32,416 nucleotides of DNA from an uncultured Bacilli bacterium (GCA_944372215.1 CALVYL010000005.1:1-32416), one strand, 5' to 3'. Numbered from the stretch's first letter, positions 14,228-21,974 are shown. Made by a program: numbers and translations. Notes: a model not told the origin generated them from the letters alone.

Positions 14228-14916
14228 TTAGCATCATCTTTGACTTTGGGAATAAATTTTTCTACCTGGCCATAAAACTCAATTTCTTTGGTTAGTCTAT
14301 TATAAATAATTGCCCCATCATCAAATATAGCATAAACATTTTTGTTTTTTTCATTAGCTACATTTTGAAGCTTATCAAAATATAATTTATTTCTTATAGA
14401 ATGAACATCTAAATAAAATGGATCATCTAAAACCCCAAACCCATCATAAAATGCAAAATATTTATAATAATTATTTTTAGCAGTAATAAAATACCTTTTC
14501 AATTGCAAATCTGCACCAGCACTAAAACCTATAATTATACCTTTATAATGTTTTATATTATAAAGAAGTTCTGTTTCTTGAACAACTTTACTATACAACA
14601 TCTCTGGATTACCTCCGGTTAAAACTAAAATGTCACTTTCATCTATATATGTTTTAAAATTCGCTAAATTATTTTTATCATAACAATTTAATACCATTAT
14701 ATTTTTAGGATTTACACCTAAGTTAATTAAAGATCCAACGTATTTTTTTTGTCTTCTTTCATTAAAAAATTCGTTTGCAAATTTCTCATAATCCAACTCC
14801 GTGGGAAAAGCCCATGCAATAATAACTGCCTTAAAATTTGATTTAATAATTTTTTTTAATCTATCCTGAACAAGATTCAAGCCTTTTTCGTAATCACTCA
14901 ATAAAATACTATACAC
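14224..14916 (-). CDS. Peptidase S51 / dipeptidase E-like protein
   Basis: This 230-residue protein has the class I glutamine-amidotransferase-like fold of the S51 family (peptidase E, cyanophycinase). It shows VLTGGNPEML (about 98-107), the nucleophile elbow IGFSAGAD with Ser132, and YLDVHSIRNKL with Asp170 and His172, which corresponds to the family's His motif. Known members cleave Asp-X dipeptides or cyanophycin, but many are uncharacterised. It starts with GTG behind GGAGAT, 2 bp after the synthetase-like gene, and its stop overlaps the aldolase-like start by 4 bp. In this operon it may release or recycle an aminoacylated product; that is inference only. Confidence 0.85.
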   Translation of the reverse strand: MYSILLSDYEKGLNLVQDRLKKIIKSNFKAVIIAWAFPTELDYEKFANEFFNERRQKKYVGSLINLGVNPKNIMVLNCYDKNNLANFKTYIDESDILVLTGGNPEMLYSKVVQETELLYNIKHYKGIIIGFSAGADLQLKRYFITAKNNYYKYFAFYDGFGVLDDPFYLDVHSIRNKLYFDKLQNVANEKNKNVYAIFDDGAIIYNRLTKEIEFYGQVEKFIPKVKDDAK

Positions 14917-14918
14917 TT

Positions 14919-15989
14919 TTATCTCCTTTCTCTTTTCAATACTTTTACACTATTTTGCATATTAAATTGATTTTTAATAATATAATCTACACTTTCAACT
15001 AAGTTTGTATTAATCCCATTTCCATTACAAATTATTGAATATAACAATTCTAAGTCAGCATTGGTCAATTTTTTCAAATATTTTAAAATAGTATCATCTA
15101 TTTTTATATTTTTATTTTTCCATTTCATACTAAATAAAATTGCTAGCTTTCTAAAGGTATTATTTTCCAAAAAATTAGGGTTATCTGAAATTTGTTTTAA
15201 GTTATCAATGTAAGGAGTTCCTAACAGAACAGTTTTTGAATCATTCTGTAAACATTTTTCTAAAACTCCAACTAAAAATAATTGATAAACCATTTTATTA
15301 CCACTAACAACTACTTTTTCGGTATTGGGAAAATTAGCAAGATATGTTGCCCATAAAAAATCAATATCAATGTTATAACATCTACCATTAAAATCAAATT
15401 GGACTCCTGTGTTTCTATCTCTGGAAATAGTTAAATAAGAGTTTAATACTGTTTGTTCATATGTTTTAATATCTCTATTTAAATAATCTGGTAAGAAAGC
15501 AATGGCTTCCCTTTTGATGCCATTTGGAGTAAAAACTAATATTTTTTCTGAATACTTTTGGCATTTTGAACCACAAGTTTTACAATACATTTCTCCATCT
15601 TTGTAGGTAAATTTCAAATTATTAGGATTGCAAGTAGCGATTTTACTTTCTTCAATTTCAACTACCCCACAATCACATTTATAAACACTGGAAACCATCT
15701 CACTTATATATCCAAGTTGTACTAATTTTTCTATGTTGTTTATTAAAATATCTTTGTTTTGATTATCATACCATAGTGCATCATATTTAATGCCATTGCT
15801 ATTTAAAGATTTTATATAACCATCTAGCATTTGACTCCGGTCATTAAATGAATCCAACAAATTTACGCAATGGTAATATTTACCATTTAATATATTACGC
15901 AAAGCTTCACAAATTATAGGTGTTACAAATTTACCATAATTTTCGCCATCAACTGGCATCATAGGTAAAGTTAATATTATTTTTTCCAT
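14919..15989 (-). CDS. Class I aminoacyl-tRNA synthetase-like protein with degenerate signatures
   Basis: This 356-residue protein resembles the catalytic part of MetRS-type class I synthetases. It opens with LTLPMMPVDGENYGKFVTP, the first strand and signature region, but the HxGH is Asn17-Tyr-Gly-Lys20. A zinc-type knuckle follows (Cys105, Cys107, Cys120, Cys136, Cys139, Cys143). The LTISRDRNTGVQF stretch (about 186-198) matches the MetRS 'ISR..WGI' block. The KMSKS region is not recognisable. No anticodon-binding domain is evident, since full MetRS needs about 500 or more residues. It may aminoacylate or adenylate a small molecule or carrier, or bind a nucleotide without catalysis. It starts inside the nucleotidyltransferase gene (41-bp overlap) with its own AAGGA site. 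Confidence 0.75.
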   Translation of the reverse strand: MEKIILTLPMMPVDGENYGKFVTPIICEALRNILNGKYYHCVNLLDSFNDRSQMLDGYIKSLNSNGIKYDALWYDNQNKDILINNIEKLVQLGYISEMVSSVYKCDCGVVEIEESKIATCNPNNLKFTYKDGEMYCKTCGSKCQKYSEKILVFTPNGIKREAIAFLPDYLNRDIKTYEQTVLNSYLTISRDRNTGVQFDFNGRCYNIDIDFLWATYLANFPNTEKVVVSGNKMVYQLFLVGVLEKCLQNDSKTVLLGTPYIDNLKQISDNPNFLENNTFRKLAILFSMKWKNKNIKIDDTILKYLKKLTNADLELLYSIICNGNGINTNLVESVDYIIKNQFNMQNSVKVLKRERR

Positions 15990-17145
15990 ATTTCTTCCTT
16001 CTTTCTATTAAATCTTTTTTTATTTTATCAACCACTAGTAACCATTGTATATCTAATTCTGTAAAATTATATTTTAAAACATTATCATTGTGCAATCCAT
16101 AAGGAATATTTTGGATAATACAATAATTTGACAATTTTTCTACTAACCAAAAATATTTATATATTTCATAAAATACATCTTCTTGTTGATATTGAGACAT
16201 AATTTCTAACAAATTAAAATATTGAATTTGTTTACCATCGTTTATTAAAATATATCTTAAAATTGAAAAATATTTAAATATAATATTAAAATGATGGCTT
16301 TGATAATAATGTTTTACATCACAAATCTTATTACTTTTTAACTCATATTGTTCTTGCAACTCATTTATAAGTGAATCGATTTTTTGAATAATATAATTTG
16401 TAGTAATCAATTTACATTCTTCAGCAAAAACTTGTTTATACATTTTAGCAAAAGCTTTCTTTCCATAAATTACATCAAAACAATGAGTATATTCTTCATC
16501 TTCCATTTTTATTTTTTCTATTAAATATTCTTTTAAATCGGAAAGATTTCGGGAATTTAAATATTGTAAATAAAATCGTCTTTTTTTGGCACTAGAATAT
16601 GTATAATTAAGAATTTCATTTTTAGTTATCAATTGAATTTCTAAAATATTATTGTCCATTAATTTAGTAATTTTATCTTTATTATCATGAAAATTTAAAA
16701 TAAATGTTGGATCTATACTATCTCTTCTTTTTCGTAATATTTTTGCAACTATAAAGCAGATAATTTCCTCATATAAATAATCATCTAATGGGGCGCTATA
16801 GAAAAAATGTAAATCTAAATCACTAGCTAATTTATTTGTTCCCCGGGCATAACTACCAGAAATAAATACACATTCCAATTTTTCGAGCTTCGTTTGATAT
16901 AAAGTAATAACATCATTAATTATACTGATAACAATATTTTTACATTTTGTAATATGATTTAACATCTCCTTAAATGAATAATTTTTTAATTCATTTTTAT
17001 CAATATTAAATAAATAATCAAGATTTTTCTTATACTTTTTTTGTAAATACGATATATTATTTGTTAATTCTCTATAATCTGTAATACTCAAGTTTATTTT
17101 GACTGTCTCATTAAAATTTATTTTATTTATATTTAACTGTTTCAT
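15949..17145 (-). CDS. Polymerase-beta-type nucleotidyltransferase
   Basis: This 398-residue protein has the core motif of the nucleotidyltransferase fold, FISGSYARGTNKLASDLDLHF, with Gly-Ser at 97-98 and the metal-binding Asp109 and Asp111. A third acidic residue may be Glu169 in ILEIQLI. About 95 residues precede the core and a long helical region (about 180-390) follows, unlike short MNT-type antitoxins and closer in plan to DUF294- or aminoglycoside-transferase-like proteins. It would transfer a nucleotide monophosphate to a small molecule or protein. It begins in an ATGA overlap with the rel gene and overlaps the next gene by 41 bp, so it is translationally coupled on both sides. Confidence 0.82.
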   Translation of the reverse strand: MKQLNINKINFNETVKINLSITDYRELTNNISYLQKKYKKNLDYLFNIDKNELKNYSFKEMLNHITKCKNIVISIINDVITLYQTKLEKLECVFISGSYARGTNKLASDLDLHFFYSAPLDDYLYEEIICFIVAKILRKRRDSIDPTFILNFHDNKDKITKLMDNNILEIQLITKNEILNYTYSSAKKRRFYLQYLNSRNLSDLKEYLIEKIKMEDEEYTHCFDVIYGKKAFAKMYKQVFAEECKLITTNYIIQKIDSLINELQEQYELKSNKICDVKHYYQSHHFNIIFKYFSILRYILINDGKQIQYFNLLEIMSQYQQEDVFYEIYKYFWLVEKLSNYCIIQNIPYGLHNDNVLKYNFTELDIQWLLVVDKIKKDLIERRKKYGKNNINFTYDAS

Positions 17146-18575
17146 TTTTTACTAAATTCCTTTATTTTTCTTCTAGCTCTAGTAGTCTGCACTTTATCTA
17201 ACCACTCTTCTCTAGGCCCAAATGATAATATATCTGTAATTATTCTCACTCTATCTTTATTATGCAAAATACAAACTGGATCAACTACTCTATCATTTAC
17301 TACAGCACTAACCATGGTATTACCTAAATCAGTATGAATTTTATAGGCGAAATCAATAGCAGTTGCCCCAATAGGCAATTCAATTATATCCCCTTTAGTA
17401 GTATATACATATATTTTATCAGCAAACAATTCCGATTTTACTTGTCTTACAAATTCTTGATTATCAGCAAAAACACTATTAATTTCTACAAGTGATTTAA
17501 AAAACTGATATTTATTTTTCAAATCATCTTGCATAATATCCCGAGCATTTCCTCTATTAATATCCCAATAAGCAGTAAGACCAAAAGAAGCTATTTTATC
17601 CATTTCAAATGTTCTTATTTGCGTTTGGACCAATCTTTCATCACTACCAAAAACAGTTGTATGAAGAGATTGATACATATTTGTTTTAGGGTTATAAATA
17701 TAATCTTTAAATTTATCATTTATCGGGTGATATTTAGAATGAATTAATCCCAGTGTTTGATAACAATTAGCTATACTATCAACCATTATTTTTAATGATA
17801 ATAAATCGTGAATGTCAGCTATTTTATGACCGGTCTCTAACCTTTTATAAATTCCATAAATATTTTTGGTTCTAACCTTTATTTCATGAGGTATATTATT
17901 ATTACTCATAATTTCATTAATTGTTTGAAGCATTTCCTGTAGACAACTCTGACTATCCTCTTCAATTTTAAATTTAATTTCTTCAATTCTTTTGTATTTA
18001 TCTGGATATAAATATTGTAATGACAAATCCTCCAACTCTGATTTTATTCTATATGCACCGATATAATAAGCAAGGGGAACAAAAATATCCATTGTTTCCA
18101 TTGCATTTTCTTTTTGTTTAAATTCACTTTTAAATTGTAATGTTCTCATATTATGTAACCTGTCAGCCAGTTTAATTATAATTATTCTCACATCTTCTGT
18201 TATACTTGTAATTATTTTCCTAGTGTTAGCAACATTTTGATCTTCTTTGCTAGAAAAATTTAACTTACTAATTTTAGTAACACCTTCAACTAAATTAGCC
18301 ACGGTTTTATTGAAATTTTCAGCAATGTCTTCTTTAGTAGCTATTGTATCCTCTAAAGTATCGTGTAAAAGTCCTGCGCAGATAGTATCAACATCAGCAT
18401 GCATTTCCGACAAGATATAAGCAACATGAAGTGGATGAGTTATATAAGATTCTCCGCTTTGTCTATACTGTCCCAAATGGTGTTCAGATGCATAATCATA
18501 AGCTTTTATTACATCTTCAATTCTTGCATCATCATATAATATAACATTTGCAATTAAATCTTTTAATGTTATCAT
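17142..18575 (-). CDS. Rel/SpoT-family protein, likely (p)ppGpp hydrolase only
   Basis: At 477 residues this is a shortened Rel: HD hydrolase domain, synthetase domain and TGS domain (KIYVYTTKGDIIELPIGATA, about 387-406), ending soon after GPREEWLDKVQTTRARRKI; the zinc-finger/helical and ACT domains are missing. Hydrolase residues are present: Arg38, His47 (YITHP), His71-Asp72, Glu75-Asp76 (LLHDTLEDT) and Asp138 and Asn142 (KLADRLHNMRT). In the synthetase domain Asp257 (HDLLSLK) is kept, but the catalytic Glu of the ExQIRT motif is Gln327 (QTQIRT), the usual Arg after DLLxL is Lys, and NGYQSLH is NMYQSLH. Synthesis is therefore probably lost or changed. It is the first large gene of the six-gene operon. 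Confidence 0.93.
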   Translation of the reverse strand: MITLKDLIANVILYDDARIEDVIKAYDYASEHHLGQYRQSGESYITHPLHVAYILSEMHADVDTICAGLLHDTLEDTIATKEDIAENFNKTVANLVEGVTKISKLNFSSKEDQNVANTRKIITSITEDVRIIIIKLADRLHNMRTLQFKSEFKQKENAMETMDIFVPLAYYIGAYRIKSELEDLSLQYLYPDKYKRIEEIKFKIEEDSQSCLQEMLQTINEIMSNNNIPHEIKVRTKNIYGIYKRLETGHKIADIHDLLSLKIMVDSIANCYQTLGLIHSKYHPINDKFKDYIYNPKTNMYQSLHTTVFGSDERLVQTQIRTFEMDKIASFGLTAYWDINRGNARDIMQDDLKNKYQFFKSLVEINSVFADNQEFVRQVKSELFADKIYVYTTKGDIIELPIGATAIDFAYKIHTDLGNTMVSAVVNDRVVDPVCILHNKDRVRIITDILSFGPREEWLDKVQTTRARRKIKEFSKK

Positions 18576-18576
18576 A

Positions 18577-18735
18577 CTACCTCCCTAAAAGAAAAACATG
18601 ACAAGTTTCTTCAGAAAGCATTGTCATGTTTTTAATAACCACATTATAAATAACCATACAAAGAGAAATCATATAGAATGAAAAGTATATATAAATAACA
18701 AAATTAATATTAAATATATTTACTTCTTTTGCCAT
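18577..18735 (-). CDS. 52-residue hydrophobic leader ORF upstream of rel
   Basis: The ORF starts at an ATG 8 nt after an AAGGGA site and ends with a TAG only 1 nt before the rel ATG; its last codons (GGG AGG TAG) are the rel ribosome binding site. The peptide starts MAKEVNIFNI, has one strongly hydrophobic span (about residues 11-34, with VIYIYFSFYMISLCMVIYNV), and ends in a short polar tail with Cys46. The codons from about 35 to 48 lie in the terminator hairpin. A promoter 33 bp upstream supports expression. It could be a small membrane protein of the operon, a leader peptide that controls it, or both. Confidence 0.6.
   Translation of the reverse strand: MAKEVNIFNINFVIYIYFSFYMISLCMVIYNVVIKNMTMLSEETCHVFLLGR
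18592..18633 (-). terminator. Terminator-like hairpin inside the leader ORF
   Basis: AAAAACATGACAA (18592-18604) and TTGTCATGTTTTT (18621-18633) form a perfect 13-bp stem with a 16-nt loop. On the minus strand it ends in TTTTTCTTTT directly before the rel ribosome binding site. Ribosomes translating the 52-codon ORF would cover it, so a translation-dependent attenuator is plausible. Confidence 0.75.
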
Positions 18736-18767
18736 AAACTATTCCCTTTCAATAAAATATTTATATT

Positions 18768-18796
18768 AAAATACTACTTTTACAAGTAAATGTCAA
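18768..18796 (-). promoter_or_regulatory. Promoter of the leader-rel operon
   Basis: On the minus strand a perfect TTGACA (18791-18796), a 17-bp spacer and TATTTT (18768-18773, four of six). TACTT-TTAC-AAGTA, a small inverted repeat, lies in the spacer and could be an operator. The start site would be about 25 nt before the leader ORF. Confidence 0.65.
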
Positions 18797-18896
18797 CTAG
18801 TTTTATGTCATTTTTAAAAAATACTTATAAAAATGTAATTATAAGGAATATATAGTGTTTATAGCAATCTATTTATCATATTAATATTTAAAAACT

Positions 18897-19541
18897 TTAA
18901 TCAACGCAATTACCATTACAAAATACATAATTAAAACTATTCATGGCCAAACCTTCATATATATCATAACCAGTAATAGTATAATCATATTCACTATTAT
19001 AATAATAATTGCCAAATTCGGTTTCATATACGGTGAATGCATCACTATTTAAAATATTTTCAATTTCGTTTTTTAATTGATTAGAATTTTTAGGGCTATT
19101 AAACTGCATCAATTCCCCCCAATTAGTACCTAAATAAATCGAATAACTTGGTATTGGTATGGATATACTTTTATTATCATTTGAAATATAATATTCAAAA
19201 TTATCAGTACTTTCTGGGTATACATTTTTAGCATCGTAAACATCAATTAAAATATTTTTAGTGATACTTAAAGTAATAATTAAAATTATAACTAAACTAA
19301 ATATTACTATTAATTTAATTTGATTGGCTTTTTCTAAATATTTTTTATCTATTTTTTTCTTTTTCCTCTTCTTTTTTACAAATCTACTAATAAGTATTAC
19401 CACAATGCATTCAAAGAATGCTAGCATTATAAATAACCAAAATTCTAAAGTAGTAATATTAATGGGATAATTCATTATAGCAGATGTTATAATTATTAAT
19501 ACACCACTAATTCCAATTTCCATTATGGGCTTTTTTTTCAT
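18897..19541 (-). CDS. Membrane protein of unknown function
   Basis: This 214-residue protein has two N-terminal membrane segments (about 9-24 and 32-53), a basic cytoplasmic loop (KKKRKKKKIDKKY), a third segment (about 74-98) and then an extracellular domain of about 115 residues rich in Tyr, Asn and Ser. The last residues contain two Cys (CNGNC) that may pair. I do not recognise the family. The ATG follows GGGAGG at a good distance. It lies 29 bp downstream of the phosphohexomutase gene with no clear terminator between, so it could be on that transcript. No clear terminator follows before the promoter at 18768. Confidence 0.8.
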   Translation of the reverse strand: MKKKPIMEIGISGVLIIITSAIMNYPINITTLEFWLFIMLAFFECIVVILISRFVKKKRKKKKIDKKYLEKANQIKLIVIFSLVIILIITLSITKNILIDVYDAKNVYPESTDNFEYYISNDNKSISIPIPSYSIYLGTNWGELMQFNSPKNSNQLKNEIENILNSDAFTVYETEFGNYYYNSEYDYTITGYDIYEGLAMNSFNYVFCNGNCVD

Positions 19542-19570
19542 TATTATACCTCCCTGTTAGTCATATTTTA

Positions 19571-20950
19571 TCACAACATATCAATATTTTCACTATTTTT
19601 CTTTATTAGAGGTATATAAATATTTTCTAAAGCTTTGACTCCCGCTTCACTAGTAGCTTCTCCTCTAAATGTGACATTCGGACCAGTATTACTAGCTCTA
19701 ACTAATGCCCAACCATTAGTATAAGTTATTCTAACGCCATCAATATCATTAATGGGATAATTCATGGACTTAGCATACTCTTTTACTTTTTCAACAACAT
19801 TAAATTTTTGTTCATCACTAACAGGTATTTTTATTTCTTCTGTCGCATAATATTTGGGAAAATCTTTAATCATTTTACTTAGTTTCTCATTAGTCTTGCT
19901 CATGATTTCTAAAAGACGTAAGGTAGCATAAATAGCACTACCACAATCGGCATCACGATCGCGAAAATATAGGTGTCCTGAATATTCTCCACCGAATGGT
20001 AAATCATCAGTGTGAACTTTATATTCCGTATAGCTAGCTCCAGTGCGATACATTATTGGGCTACCACCGAGCGTTCTAATATAATCATCAACTGATTTAG
20101 AACATTTTATATCGTATAAAAAGCTCTTTTTAGGTACATGAGGATACATATCTTTGATAAATATTATCATAAGATACTCAATCGGCAATATCTCCCCATT
20201 ATCCATGACAACACCAATTCTATCACCATCACCATCATAAGCTACACCAAAATCAGCTTTATTATCTTTAACCGCTTTTTGTAATTGAACCATATTTTCT
20301 TTCACAGCGGGATCAGGATGATGATTAGGAAAATTACCATCCATTATATCATTAATGTAAATTGGATGACAAAATGATGAATCAAATACTTTACGAACAA
20401 TTAAAGCTGTCGCACCGTTGCCGGGGTCAATCACTATTTTTCTTTTGTTTTTACCATATTTAATAGAATATTTTAAATATTCAATGTATTTATCGACTAT
20501 ATTACTATTGCTAATATTTCCTAAACCGCTTTTAAAATTACCAGCAAGAGTATATTTTTTGAAATCTTCAATCATTTCTCCCCGAGCATTTATCATACCA
20601 TCAAAGGAAAATTTAAAACCATTGTCATTCGCCGGATTATGCGAGGCAGTTACCATAATACCTGGCATTTGATTGAGATATCTGGCATAATAATTCATGG
20701 GTGTAGTTGTTAAATTATAATTAATTATATTACAACCACTAGCAGTTATTCCCTTAATTAAATTTTGAGATAATGCTTCACTAGAAAGACGATTATCATG
20801 CGAAACAATACAAGTGTTTTTGTTATACTTTTCTTGCAAATACGATCCGTAACTTTTTCCTATTGTATAAGCGGTTTGTTCATTTATTTCGCTTGGATAT
20901 ACACCCCTGATATCGTATGCTCTAAATATTGTCTCATTTATATTTTCCAT
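19571..20950 (-). CDS. Phosphomannomutase/phosphoglucomutase (alpha-D-phosphohexomutase family)
   Basis: This 459-residue enzyme interconverts a hexose (or pentose) 1-phosphate and 6-phosphate (5-phosphate). It has FRAYDIRGVYP at the N-terminus, the phosphoserine loop GIMVTASHNPANDNG (about 94-108, Ser in TASHNP), the metal loop AYDGDGDRIGV (about 237-247), the sugar loop GGEYSGHLYF (about 318-327) and the C-terminal phosphate-binding loop RASNTGPNVTFRGEA. GEYSGH is typical of the bacterial ManB/AlgC branch. It starts 20 bp after deoD. That neighbour gives ribose/deoxyribose 1-phosphate, so phosphopentomutase activity, known for some family members, is worth considering; no deoB is seen here. 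Confidence 0.93.
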   Translation of the reverse strand: MENINETIFRAYDIRGVYPSEINEQTAYTIGKSYGSYLQEKYNKNTCIVSHDNRLSSEALSQNLIKGITASGCNIINYNLTTTPMNYYARYLNQMPGIMVTASHNPANDNGFKFSFDGMINARGEMIEDFKKYTLAGNFKSGLGNISNSNIVDKYIEYLKYSIKYGKNKRKIVIDPGNGATALIVRKVFDSSFCHPIYINDIMDGNFPNHHPDPAVKENMVQLQKAVKDNKADFGVAYDGDGDRIGVVMDNGEILPIEYLMIIFIKDMYPHVPKKSFLYDIKCSKSVDDYIRTLGGSPIMYRTGASYTEYKVHTDDLPFGGEYSGHLYFRDRDADCGSAIYATLRLLEIMSKTNEKLSKMIKDFPKYYATEEIKIPVSDEQKFNVVEKVKEYAKSMNYPINDIDGVRITYTNGWALVRASNTGPNVTFRGEATSEAGVKALENIYIPLIKKNSENIDML

Positions 20951-20970
20951 TTAACTCATCCCTTTTTTCT

Positions 20971-21708
20971 TTATTTTGTTATAGCTTCTAAAGCTAATTT
21001 AATCATATCATTTAATGATTTTTGTCTATCTTCAATTGACATTACAATGTTGGAAAATTTAGAATCAGCAACTGTAGCCATAGCAGTAGCCTCAGCATTC
21101 AGGCTGTTGGCAACATGAATTAAAGCAAATGCTTCCATTTCTTCTCCAAGAATGTCATATTCACTAGGTATTCTATTTAAAACCCGATCATAATCAATAT
21201 ATGGTCCGTACACATCCATTGTCGTAAGCATTCCTTCATGAACTCTATCACTTATACCTAGTTCAGCTGCAGTAGTTTTAATAACTCTATTCAATTCTTC
21301 ACTAGCCTTAACAACATGGTCCTTATAATCGTTATAAGTATACGCAAAATTTGACTCACTATATACTTTATCACTTAACAGGATTTCGCCAACACCAGCT
21401 TTTGGACTTACGGCTCCACAAGTGCCAATTCGAATTATTTTTTTGACACCAAAAAAGTGAATCAATTCAAATGCATAAATACTCATACTAGGCATTCCCA
21501 TGCCACTGCCCATTACTGTAACTTTAAGGCCATTATAATATCCAGTAAATCCTAGCATATTGCGAACACTAGTAACAAGTTTGGCATCAGTTAAAAATTC
21601 TTCTGCTATATATTTTGCTCTTAAGGGATCGCCTGGCATTAAAACAATCTTTGCAATATCTTCCTTATTTTCCACTTTAATGTGAATAGGTTCTTCACCA
21701 ATAAACAT
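20971..21708 (-). CDS. deoD: Purine nucleoside phosphorylase, DeoD type
   Basis: DeoD splits purine (deoxy)nucleosides with phosphate into base and (deoxy)ribose 1-phosphate. The 245-residue product has VLMPGDPLRAKYIAEEFL (about 24-41) with the phosphate-binding Gly-Asp and Arg, VMGSGMGMPSMSIYAFELI, RIGTCGAVSP and the catalytic Asp in ATVADSKFS near residue 210. The first residues (MFIGEEPIHIKVENK) are slightly longer than usual for this family but keep the conserved His-Ile. An AGGAGG site lies 11 nt before the ATG. It heads a unit with the phosphohexomutase and has its own promoter. Confidence 0.95.
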   Translation of the reverse strand: MFIGEEPIHIKVENKEDIAKIVLMPGDPLRAKYIAEEFLTDAKLVTSVRNMLGFTGYYNGLKVTVMGSGMGMPSMSIYAFELIHFFGVKKIIRIGTCGAVSPKAGVGEILLSDKVYSESNFAYTYNDYKDHVVKASEELNRVIKTTAAELGISDRVHEGMLTTMDVYGPYIDYDRVLNRIPSEYDILGEEMEAFALIHVANSLNAEATAMATVADSKFSNIVMSIEDRQKSLNDMIKLALEAITK

Positions 21709-21736
21709 ATAATTACATTCCTCCTATTTTCATACT

Positions 21737-21766
21737 AAGAACAAAGTTCTCAGTTATTTTGTTCTT
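21737..21766 (-). promoter_or_regulatory. Hairpin or operator in the deoD leader
   Basis: AAGAACAAA (21737-21745) and TTTGTTCTT (21758-21766) are perfect 9-bp complements with a 12-nt loop. AGAAC-AAA-GTTCT (21738-21750) makes a second, mutually exclusive pairing. The site is just after the promoter, so it could be an operator or a leader switch. Confidence 0.45.
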
Positions 21767-21772
21767 ATATTT

Positions 21773-21801
21773 ATTATAAACTATTTATATTTTTTTTTAA
21801 A
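21773..21801 (-). promoter_or_regulatory. deoD promoter
   Basis: On the minus strand TTTAAA (21796-21801), a 17-bp spacer and perfect TATAAT (21773-21778). Confidence 0.6.
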
Positions 21802-21922
21802 CCCTTAAACACGATATTTATATTAGCTTATGTAAATGAACAAAGGTATTTCTTTTTTTATAAATACTTTTTATATTATTTGTTTTATAACTATTACCTA
21901 TATCTTTATTTTTAAATTTAGG

Positions 21923-21948
21923 AAAAGTATAACTTTTCTATTATATAA
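21923..21948. repeat. Copy 2 of the 26-nt dispersed repeat
   Basis: Matches 285-310 with one mismatch. Here the inverted core is longer (GAAAAGT-ATA-ACTTTTC). It lies just beyond the terminator of the 21958-22788 gene. Confidence 0.55.
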
Positions 21949-21950
21949 AA

Positions 21951-21974
21951 AAGCAACTTAACTAAAAGTTACTT
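21951..21974 (-). terminator. Intrinsic terminator overlapping the end of the 21958-22788 gene
   Basis: On the minus strand AAGTAACTT and AAGTTGCTT form a 9-bp stem (one G-U pair) with a 6-nt loop, followed by TTTTTTATA. The stem includes the last codons and the stop codon. Confidence 0.7.

Noticed and set aside
14919-15989. Reading the synthetase-like gene as a functional methionyl- or class I lysyl-tRNA synthetase
   Set aside because: Both signature motifs are changed or absent and the protein is too short for an anticodon-binding domain; only distant similarity is supported.
12956-17145. TGA read as tryptophan (Mycoplasma-type code)
   Set aside because: Several genes end at TGA within ATGA stop/start overlaps, and tryptophan codons in conserved proteins do not require TGA.
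17142-18575. Calling the Rel homologue the cell's normal bifunctional Rel
   Set aside because: The catalytic Glu of the synthetase motif is Gln, other synthetase residues differ and the C-terminal regulatory domains are missing.
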